NCBI GenBank assembly: GCA_002712125.1
Contig: PASL01000019.1
Coordinates: 101,500-108,261 of the forward strand
Source: Chloroflexota bacterium
GTDB lineage: Bacteria; Chloroflexota; Dehalococcoidia; Lucifugimonadales; Lucifugimonadaceae
Reading direction: 5' to 3'
Length of the DNA: 6,762 nt
The translations under genes and the position numbers were made by a program. Shown in pieces: positions 1 to 5,133 of the stretch (its first letter is position 1; every line of letters begins with the position of its first letter). The notes under the pieces are model-generated. The model ran no database searches. It was not told the DNA's origin and saw only the letters and a program-made list of their open reading frames with translations.

Positions 1-749
1 GTAGTTATTATTTCAGGTTTATAGTCCTCTAAATTTTTTAATAATTTACCCAGTTGAAAACTAGCATTTTTCCCCATCCAAGGAGTAGAAGCATGTCCGC
101 TTTCTCCTTTAATTTTAAACTTTAATTCTAATCTTCCTTTTTCTCCTATACCTATTGATAAAACTAATTTATTATCAGCTTGAATTGATACACTTCCTCC
201 CTCATTAATAGCGTAGTCTGAGGTAATTAATTCTGGATGTTTTTCTGCAAGCCAACGAAAACCCCATTTACCTCCATGTTCCTCATCAGCTCCACTTACT
301 AATTTTAGTCCATGGTCTAGCGTAATATTATTTCTTTTCAAAATCTTAAGTGCCATCATTTGGGTTGTTAACAGTGCTTTACAATCATTAGAACCTCTGC
401 CGTATACTCTTCCTTCATGGATAGTTCCAGAGAATGGATCAAATTTCCATTTTTCCTCATTTTCAACTGGTACAACATCAGTATGAGACATGAACATAAG
501 TTTAGTTTTATCAGATATGCTTGGATAATCAGAAATAAAATTATTTCTTTTAGGGTCCTTCCCTATCTGGTTTGAAGAAATACCATCGTCAAGTAATGAA
601 TCTCGTAAAAATTCAGCAACAAGAGTTTCGTTTCCTGTAGGCATTGACCCTGTATTGATTGAAGGTATTTTTATTAATTCTTGATTCATATTTATTATTT
701 CGTTAATAGAATCATCTACTTGATCAATTAAACTTTGTAAACTTGACAT
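1..749 (-). CDS. M20 family metallopeptidase, N-terminal part (runs off left edge)
   Basis: Zinc-dependent amidohydrolase/peptidase of the M20 (ArgE/DapE/ACY1/CPG2) family, likely cytosolic; such enzymes remove an acyl or amino-acid group from small peptides or N-acyl amino acids. The window holds 249 codons from the ATG at 747-749 with no stop; a full member is usually about 400-470 residues, so the C-terminal catalytic half is outside. Visible motifs: SHTDVVP (His89, Asp91), GRGSNDCK (bridging Asp122), ADEEHGG (general base Glu156 and ligand Glu157), INEGG (Glu183), and the start of the lid domain with GESGHAS (His219), which completes the partner active site in dimeric members. The start is supported by GGAG (755-758) five bases upstream of ATG. 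The ADEEHGG...NEGG pattern resembles the broad carboxypeptidase/dipeptidase-like subgroup more than strict ArgE or DapE, so the substrate is not assigned. It is transcribed away from the lipoprotein gene at 818. Confidence 0.93.
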   Translation of the reverse strand, partial: MSSLQSLIDQVDDSINEIINMNQELIKIPSINTGSMPTGNETLVAEFLRDSLLDDGISSNQIGKDPKRNNFISDYPSISDKTKLMFMSHTDVVPVENEEKWKFDPFSGTIHEGRVYGRGSNDCKALLTTQMMALKILKRNNITLDHGLKLVSGADEEHGGKWGFRWLAEKHPELITSDYAINEGGSVSIQADNKLVLSIGIGEKGRLELKFKIKGESGHASTPWMGKNASFQLGKLLKNLEDYKPEIIT

Positions 750-770
750 TATTTCTCCATAACCAATAAT
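743..770 (+). promoter_or_regulatory. Candidate sigma70-type promoter for the lipoprotein gene
   Basis: On the plus strand TTGACA (743-748, a perfect -35 match) is followed after 16 bases by AATAAT (765-770, five of six for -10). This would start RNA near 776-778 and leave a leader of about 40 bases before the ATG at 818. The -35 box overlaps the start codon of the divergent M20 gene, so the match may be coincidental. A second perfect TATAAT lies at 784-789 but has no good -35 box. The whole 68-base gap (750-817) must hold promoters for both divergent genes; I could not pick a convincing one for the minus strand. Confidence 0.3.
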
Positions 771-817
771 TTTCAGGTTTCAATATAATATGTTAAATTA
801 TATGAAATAATTATATT

Positions 818-1840
818 ATGCTAATATCAAAGTTTACCAAAATACATATATTTACATTTTTTATAGTTTTTAGTTCTATATTTTTTGGATGTAGTAGCGA
901 AAATAATCAAAATATAAATATTTTCCCTGTAGTATTTTCTTTTTCAAAAAATCAAAACGTAGATATTTATAAGTTAAGTAGTCTTGGTGGAGAATTGACA
1001 CAACTTACTACAGACAAATCTTCTGAAACTAAGCCAACTTGGTCTCCAGATAAAAATACTATTGCTTATTTATCTGACATTAATGGTACAAACACTTTAT
1101 GGATAATGGATTCTAACGGAAATTCTAAAAAAGAAGTTTTAGATTCAGATATAAAAGTTAATAATTTTTTTTGGTCCCCTGATTCTAAAAAAATAGTTGC
1201 TGAGGTAAATATAAATGAAAAATTAAATATCATAATAATTGACTTAGAAACAACCTCAAAAGAAATATTGAACTTACCTTACGATAAAGCTCTTATTGGT
1301 GACTGGTCCCCAGACGGAAAATGGTTACTATTTACTGTAGAGGGTGAAAAAAATAATGGAATAAAAAGAAAAAGTATCAGTGGAGTTGATGAATTTTCTA
1401 TTACTGAAGAAAATGACTATCAGCCAAAATGGTCTCCTAACGGAAAATGGATTGCATTTGTGAGAAAAAACACTGCGGGTAACTTCGACCTAGTTTATAC
1501 AAATATTTATGGAGAAAAAGAAGAAATATTAATAAAAAACAATTTAAATAAAATTGATTATGATTGGTCTAGTGATAGTAAAAATATTATTTTTTCAAAA
1601 AAAGATAAACAATCAAATATGAATGAAATTTTTAAGGTAGAAATAAAAAATGTTTCAGTAAAACAACTAACATTTAATAGAGTAAATGACATAAATCCTA
1701 GATGGAACAATAAAAATTCAAATATTATTTTTTCATCAGAAAACCAGAACATTCTCGATCTTTACTCAATGTTAATAGATGGGTCAGAACAGACTAGATT
1801 AACCAAAAACTTAGAAAAATTTTTAGATGCAGATTGGTAA
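818..1840 (+). CDS. TolB-like WD40/PD40 beta-propeller lipoprotein
   Basis: Predicted exported lipoprotein of 340 residues. The N-terminus has Lys residues at 5 and 8, a hydrophobic stretch (about 9-23) and a lipobox-like FFG-Cys25, so cleavage and lipidation at Cys25 are likely although the -3 residue is Phe rather than Leu. The rest is made of PD40 repeats as in the TolB C-terminal domain: W75-SPD, W119-SPD, W163-SPDG, W206-SPNG, W250-SSD and W296-NN, spaced 43-46 residues. The protein stops right after a seventh Trp (W340, DADW), so the last strand probably closes the ring with the N-terminal segment 36-66. There is no TolB N-terminal domain and no Pal, TolA or YbgF neighbour, so it should not be called TolB. 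Role unknown; such propellers usually bind proteins or glycans at the cell surface. No clear Shine-Dalgarno site precedes the ATG. It converges on the NYN gene. Confidence 0.85.
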   Translation: MLISKFTKIHIFTFFIVFSSIFFGCSSENNQNINIFPVVFSFSKNQNVDIYKLSSLGGELTQLTTDKSSETKPTWSPDKNTIAYLSDINGTNTLWIMDSNGNSKKEVLDSDIKVNNFFWSPDSKKIVAEVNINEKLNIIIIDLETTSKEILNLPYDKALIGDWSPDGKWLLFTVEGEKNNGIKRKSISGVDEFSITEENDYQPKWSPNGKWIAFVRKNTAGNFDLVYTNIYGEKEEILIKNNLNKIDYDWSSDSKNIIFSKKDKQSNMNEIFKVEIKNVSVKQLTFNRVNDINPRWNNKNSNIIFSSENQNILDLYSMLIDGSEQTRLTKNLEKFLDADW

Positions 1841-1859
1841 ATCTAACCTAAACCAATCT
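1831..1859. terminator. Inverted repeat across convergent stop codons; weak terminator candidate
   Basis: AGATTGGT (1831-1838) and ACCAATCT (1852-1859) form a perfect 8-bp stem with a 13-base loop. The stem-loop covers the TAA of the lipoprotein gene (1838-1840) and the TAG of the NYN gene (1843-1845). Neither side has an immediate run of U, so it is not a textbook intrinsic terminator. With only two bases between the stop codons, any 3' end signal must lie inside coding sequence, and this is the best candidate. It could be chance. Confidence 0.3.
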
Positions 1860-2727
1860 TACCCAACCAGCCAGGTGCTTTATCATCTTCTTTGTTATCA
1901 ACATTAATTGAGTTTCTTAGTTCTGGTGGCTTAGGAGTATTATCAACTTGAGAAGAAGAACTACCACCTATCTTTCTTCTAGTTGGCGTCCTCCTGATAG
2001 GAGTTTTTGAAATTGAAGAGTTTTTATTTCCATAAGATTTTTTTAAAGTGGATGAAGTTCTTGTTTTTCTAGATGATTTAGTCAAAGCTTTATCTTCCCC
2101 ATTCGGTGAAGCAGCCTCATCAGTTACCTTTGATCTTCTTGTTGTTGCTGCTGCTCTAATCCTAGCCTTAGACCTAGTCATCCACAAACCTGTAAAAAAT
2201 GTTTTGTTTAACCTTAACGAATAATCAGCAACTCTACTAGATTCTGTAGAAAGATTGCTATCAAAAGCTGCAACTTCGATATGTTTTCCTACATCCTTAA
2301 CAGCTTGTAAAGCAGGGTAAAAATCAGCATCACCACTGACTACTATAGCAGTGTCATAATGATCCTGATATGCATGAGCAACTAAATCAGTAGCTAGCAT
2401 TACATCTACTCCTTTTTCTACCAAGGTGTCACCTCTTTGTTTCCAAATACCCAATCTCACTTCTATGAAAGGTGTTTCATACATAGAATCTAGAAATTTT
2501 TTTTGATCTTGTACCATATTTGCTGAGGTTTCATTATCTTGTCGAACATTATAATAGTAAGTCCTTCTCAAAGATCTTCCATTGGCAAGTTTTGTAGCAA
2601 ATTTGTCGAATTGTAAATCATGTCTACCACAATTTTGAGATAAAACATGGTATAAATTACTTCCATCAATATAAACCATTACACGGTCATTATTATTAAT
2701 TGATAAATTTGAGGTTTTCGGAGGCAT
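1843..2727 (-). CDS. NYN domain (LabA/DUF88-like) predicted ribonuclease with basic C-terminal tail
   Basis: Predicted cytosolic protein of 294 residues. Residues about 14-182 form a NYN domain, the PIN-like metal-dependent RNase fold: VYIDGSNLY (Asp21, Asn24), EKGVDVMLATDL (Asp108, Asp114), VVSGDADFYPAL (Asp133, Asp135) and GKHIEVAAF (148-155). All expected acidic residues for a divalent-metal site are present, so it should be catalytically competent; family members are linked to RNA processing or decay, and LabA of cyanobacteria to circadian output. Residues about 185-294 are low-complexity, rich in Arg, Lys, Ser and Thr (for example KTPIRRTPTRRK at 241-252), probably disordered and RNA-binding, and end in a hydrophobic APGWLGKIGLG. 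The start at 2725-2727 has only a weak GGAAAA upstream; Met17 is an alternative but would cut into the first strand. It is monocistronic, divergent from the propeller gene and convergent with the lipoprotein gene. RNA target unknown. Confidence 0.88.
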   Translation of the reverse strand: MPPKTSNLSINNNDRVMVYIDGSNLYHVLSQNCGRHDLQFDKFATKLANGRSLRRTYYYNVRQDNETSANMVQDQKKFLDSMYETPFIEVRLGIWKQRGDTLVEKGVDVMLATDLVAHAYQDHYDTAIVVSGDADFYPALQAVKDVGKHIEVAAFDSNLSTESSRVADYSLRLNKTFFTGLWMTRSKARIRAAATTRRSKVTDEAASPNGEDKALTKSSRKTRTSSTLKKSYGNKNSSISKTPIRRTPTRRKIGGSSSSQVDNTPKPPELRNSINVDNKEDDKAPGWLGKIGLG

Positions 2728-2882
2728 AAGTTTTCCAATCTAGTAAATAAGAAGTTTTTAATTTGTAAAAACTATCTTTAGTAAATAAAATAAAAATATA
2801 TATAATAACATTGTATAACAGAATTTCATTAACTTATTTAAAAAAAAAAAATTAGTATAAATAATCATTATTATTCAGAAAT
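2728..2882. promoter_or_regulatory. Divergent promoter region with direct repeats and an A12 tract
   Basis: About 160 almost pure A/T bases separate the NYN gene (leftward) from the propeller gene (rightward). A perfect 10-bp direct repeat, TAGTAAATAA, occurs at 2741-2750 and 2779-2788, 38 bases apart; a related TAGTATAAATAA lies at 2854-2864 region (TAG from 2854, AATAA to 2864). A run of 12 A covers 2840-2851. For the rightward genes the best -10 box is TATAAA (2856-2861), with no good -35; the A-tract just upstream could act as an UP-like or bent element. TATAAT at 2801-2806 is a second option. Leftward promoter elements are not clear. I see no small gene or structured RNA here. Confidence 0.4.
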
Positions 2883-2893
2883 AAAGGTTGGGA
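2883..2893 (+). promoter_or_regulatory. Ribosome binding site that decides the start of the propeller gene
   Basis: AAAGG (2883-2887) lies 9 bases before the ATG at 2897-2899, with a further GGGA (2890-2893) in between. An in-frame TTG at 2888 touches the AAAGG directly with zero spacing, so ribosomes could not use this site for it. The ATG is therefore the preferred start. Confidence 0.65.
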
Positions 2894-2896
2894 AAC

Positions 2897-3586
2897 ATGA
2901 AAACCATAGAACAATTTTCTACTCCGTGTGAAATGCCAAATGGGCTTCAATGGACAGATGAAGGTCTATTCATAATGGATCAAAAAACTGACAACGTTTA
3001 TGTTGTTAGCAAAACTGGAGACATAATAAGAAAAATATATACCCCAACAGCAAATGGATCAGGAATAACCGTAGGAGATGGATATCTTTGGACAGCCTCA
3101 AATGGGCATTCTGCATCTAGACCTAAAAGATCTACTGATACAGGATTAGGATTCATATATAAGCTTGATTTAATGACTGGAGAACCAGTAGATAGATTTA
3201 GAACTCCAGATGGTGGAGGTATACATGGAATAGAATGGGATAATGGGAAAATATGGGTTACAGCATTTAATCCATCTGCATTATACCTACTCGATAGTAA
3301 CAATTTTAGTATCATCAAAAAAATTCCTGTTACTTTGCCAAGACTGCATGGATTAGCAAAAGTAGATGATGGAATTTGGTGTGCACATACAACAGATAAC
3401 GTAATAATAAAATATTGCACAGATTCTGGTGAAGAAAAAGAGACTATTAGATTAGATGAAGGAGATGCTTATATTCATGGATTAAGTATTAAGGATGGAG
3501 AGTTATGGTACTCAGACTCAAACTTTGCAGGAAAACATGGAACAGCTATTTTAGGGAAACCTGAGATAGGTAAAATAAAGATATAA
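2897..3586 (+). CDS. Small cytosolic beta-propeller protein (SMP-30/streptogramin-lyase-like fold), possible hydrolase or lyase
   Basis: Protein of 229 residues with no signal peptide or membrane segment. It consists of repeated blade units with the pattern x-G-[LI]...G-x-[LI]-W: N15-GLQW...GLFIMD, S55-GITV...YLWTAS, H110-GIEW...KIWVTA, H151-GLAK...GIWCAH and H194-GLSI...ELWYSD, spaced 40-55 residues. Each unit is followed by a strand ending in a tyrosine-rich edge such as NVYVV, FIYKL or ALYLL. In propellers this position faces the central channel, so His110, His151, His194 and Asn15 may line a metal or catalytic site, as in SMP-30 lactonases or Vgb-type lyases; this is inference, since I cannot match it to one named family. 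Glutaminyl cyclotransferase-like or plain ligand-binding propellers are alternatives. It is the first gene of a two-gene operon, three bases ahead of an amidohydrolase, so both probably act on the same compound or on successive products. Confidence 0.72.
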   Translation: MKTIEQFSTPCEMPNGLQWTDEGLFIMDQKTDNVYVVSKTGDIIRKIYTPTANGSGITVGDGYLWTASNGHSASRPKRSTDTGLGFIYKLDLMTGEPVDRFRTPDGGGIHGIEWDNGKIWVTAFNPSALYLLDSNNFSIIKKIPVTLPRLHGLAKVDDGIWCAHTTDNVIIKYCTDSGEEKETIRLDEGDAYIHGLSIKDGELWYSDSNFAGKHGTAILGKPEIGKIKI

Positions 3587-3589
3587 ATT

Positions 3590-4426
3590 ATGGGAAAAGT
3601 GATAACTATTGATAGCCATCAACATTTCTGGGAAATAGATAAATTTGATTACTCATGGATGGATCAGAAAAGTCCTTTGAGAAAAGATTATGGACCCAAG
3701 GATCTTGCAAAACTTATAAATAAAAATCAAGTTAATAAAACAATTATTGTTCAAGCAGTACCATCGACCGAAGAAACATATTGGCTTTTAGAAATAGCAG
3801 AAAAATATGATTTTATTGCTGGAGTTGTAGGCTGGGTAGATTTAACAGACCAAAAAATTGAAAAAACTCTAAATAAATTACAAGAGAATAAATACTTCAA
3901 AGGGGTTAGACATCTATGGGAAACTGATGAAGATCCCCAATGGATTATTAATTCTGGAGCTATTAGAGGGCTCAAAATTATCGCTGAAAGAAATTTGACT
4001 TTCGACTTCTTAGCTAGACCAAAAAATTTAATATACATACCAAAAATCATGAGTTTAGTACCTAATCTTAGAGCTGTTTTAGATCACGTTGGAAAACCTG
4101 AAATAGCAGAAAAAAAAATACAACCTTGGCTTAGTGACTTAAGAAAAATTGCTAGTATTGATAATGTTTTTTGTAAACTTTCAGGAATGATTACCGAAGC
4201 AAATCATGAAAATTGGAATATTGATGACTTAAGACCATACGTTCATCATGCATTATCATTATTCGGTGTCGATAGAATAATGTTTGGTAGTGACTGGCCT
4301 GTTTGTACTTTAGCTGGGCAATATAAAGATGTGAAAAATTCTTTTGATGAGATACTAAAAGACATAGATCATGCATCACAAAATAAAATATTTGGTGAAA
4401 ACGCATCCAAATTTTATAAAATATAA
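3590..4426 (+). CDS. Amidohydrolase-2 family metal hydrolase, L-fuconolactonase-like (COG3618)
   Basis: Predicted cytosolic TIM-barrel hydrolase of 278 residues, a full length for COG3618 lactonases and related enzymes (L-fuconolactonase, L-rhamnonolactonase, 2-pyrone-4,6-dicarboxylate lactonase). Family motifs in order: IDSHQHFW (His10, His12) on strand 1; AGVVGWVDL (77-85); KGVRHLWE (104-111, Arg107 and His108); LDHVGKP (164-170, His166) on strand 6; FCKLSGM (194-200, Lys196); FGSDWPV (232-238, Asp235) on strand 8; and a closing ENASKFY (270-276). The DHVGKP, CKLSG and GSDWP set is typical of this family and the catalytic Asp is intact. Expected reaction: hydrolysis of a lactone or similar cyclic ester; the substrate cannot be read from sequence. 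ATG at 3590 follows the propeller gene's TAA by three bases with no strong Shine-Dalgarno site, suggesting translational coupling. The gene ends four bases before the stop of the opposing ABM gene. Confidence 0.9.
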   Translation: MGKVITIDSHQHFWEIDKFDYSWMDQKSPLRKDYGPKDLAKLINKNQVNKTIIVQAVPSTEETYWLLEIAEKYDFIAGVVGWVDLTDQKIEKTLNKLQENKYFKGVRHLWETDEDPQWIINSGAIRGLKIIAERNLTFDFLARPKNLIYIPKIMSLVPNLRAVLDHVGKPEIAEKKIQPWLSDLRKIASIDNVFCKLSGMITEANHENWNIDDLRPYVHHALSLFGVDRIMFGSDWPVCTLAGQYKDVKNSFDEILKDIDHASQNKIFGENASKFYKI

Positions 4427-4431
4427 AATTT
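4409..4431. terminator. AT-only hairpin across convergent stop codons; candidate bidirectional terminator
   Basis: A 10-bp perfect inverted repeat (4409-4418 and 4422-4431, AAATTTTATA and its complement) encloses a 3-base loop (4419-4421). It covers the last codons and TAA (4424-4426) of the amidohydrolase gene and reaches into the TAA (4430-4432) of the ABM gene. The stem contains only A-T pairs, so it is weaker than a usual intrinsic terminator, but the symmetric arrangement would give each transcript a hairpin at its 3' end. In an AT-rich genome chance is a real alternative. Confidence 0.35.
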
Positions 4432-5131
4432 ACCCTAAGGGTTTTCCAGATGACCAGTTCCAGTTATCAGGAGGCCAAATATTTTTTCCAACTCTTCTTG
4501 CTGAGTCTGCATTTCTAGATTCATCATACCAATCTTTGACAGTTTGAACCCATAAATTTATGTGAGGAGTACCCTTATGATAATCAAAGGATTTATCGTT
4601 AGCATATACTTCGTATAGATAAATTTCTGATTTATCATTAATATTTTGGTAAACATCAAAACGTAAGCAACCTTGCTCTTCATGAGTTGATCCCAAACCA
4701 TCTAATTTTACAGCAGCAATAAAGTCATCGACTTTATCAATTTTTACGTATTTAGGTGCATGTATGATATGCAAACCCGATTCAAAATAATCATTTTCTA
4801 TAACTCCATTTCTCTTTGAATCCCATAATGAATCCATCAAAGGAAAAACTGGTTTACAAAAAGAAACCTCAGGCTCGGATTCCAATAAGTTTTTAACTGC
4901 TCTATCCCACTGTTTAAAATGAGGATATGTTAAGTGGTCTTCAAAAGCTTCTTTATCATTATAAATCTCGCAAAAACCAAACATGTTGGGTCTTTCACTG
5001 TCTTGAACAATATCAAATCTTCTGCATCCAGGTTCAAACTCTACTGAACCTTTAGCATCACTAATTGATTCATTTATAAATTCTTTTATTTTATCTTTTT
5101 TTACTTGCAACCTAACCATTACAATATACAT
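4430..5131 (-). CDS. Tandem ABM-domain protein (antibiotic biosynthesis monooxygenase / YgiN-like)
   Basis: Soluble protein of 233 residues made of two fused ABM (dimeric alpha-beta barrel) domains. Residues 1-80 and 120-199 align without gaps at an offset of exactly 119: for example E33/E152, GC35-36/GC154-155, RFD38-40/RFD157-159, E55/E174, Y57/Y176, H66/H185, PH70-71/PH189-190, W75/W194 and VK79-80/VK198-199. The family includes cofactor-free quinol monooxygenases such as YgiN and the isomerase LsrG; single-domain members are about 95-115 residues and dimerise, so this fusion is probably an internal pseudo-dimer. A Trp-rich tail (NIWPPDNWNW at 217-226) follows the second domain. The start ATG at 5129-5131 has GGAG (5142-5145) ten bases upstream, inside the end of the preceding membrane-protein gene, whose stop is two bases away; the pair is likely co-transcribed. 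It faces the amidohydrolase operon, and shared metabolism is possible but unproven. Confidence 0.85.
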   Translation of the reverse strand: MYIVMVRLQVKKDKIKEFINESISDAKGSVEFEPGCRRFDIVQDSERPNMFGFCEIYNDKEAFEDHLTYPHFKQWDRAVKNLLESEPEVSFCKPVFPLMDSLWDSKRNGVIENDYFESGLHIIHAPKYVKIDKVDDFIAAVKLDGLGSTHEEQGCLRFDVYQNINDKSEIYLYEVYANDKSFDYHKGTPHINLWVQTVKDWYDESRNADSARRVGKNIWPPDNWNWSSGKPLG

Positions 5132-5133
5132 AA

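Noticed and set aside
783..816. Inverted repeat ATATAAT/ATTATAT in the first divergent gap.
   Set aside because: Seven A/T-only bases separated by 20 bases are expected by chance in sequence of this composition.
1558..1752. Short Phe-rich minus-strand open frame inside the lipoprotein gene.
   Set aside because: The Phe/Leu-rich product is what the antisense of AAA/GAA-rich coding sequence gives; no start signals.
818..1840. Calling the lipoprotein TolB itself.
   Set aside because: It lacks the TolB N-terminal domain, has a lipobox-like signal, and none of the other Tol-Pal genes are nearby.
1843..2727. NYN protein as a toxin of a toxin-antitoxin or defence system.
   Set aside because: It has no small antitoxin partner, is flanked by unrelated convergent and divergent genes, and there are no mobile-element or defence neighbours.
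2888..2896. TTG at 2888 as the start of the propeller gene, adding three residues (MGN).
   Set aside because: The Shine-Dalgarno-like AAAGG touches the TTG with no spacing but is well placed for the ATG at 2897.
2998..3420. Open frame of 140 codons on the minus strand inside the propeller gene.
   Set aside because: Shadow of a real gene: no family motifs, no ribosome binding site, and the plus-strand frame has clear repeat structure.
3751..4406. Two minus-strand open frames inside the amidohydrolase gene.
   Set aside because: They oppose a full-length family member with all catalytic motifs, and their own products are low-complexity and unrecognisable.
4432..4442. Palindrome ACCCT-A-AGGGT at the end of the ABM gene.
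   Set aside because: A one-base loop cannot form this hairpin, it is explained by the Pro-Leu-Gly end codons and the stop, and it has no clear role.
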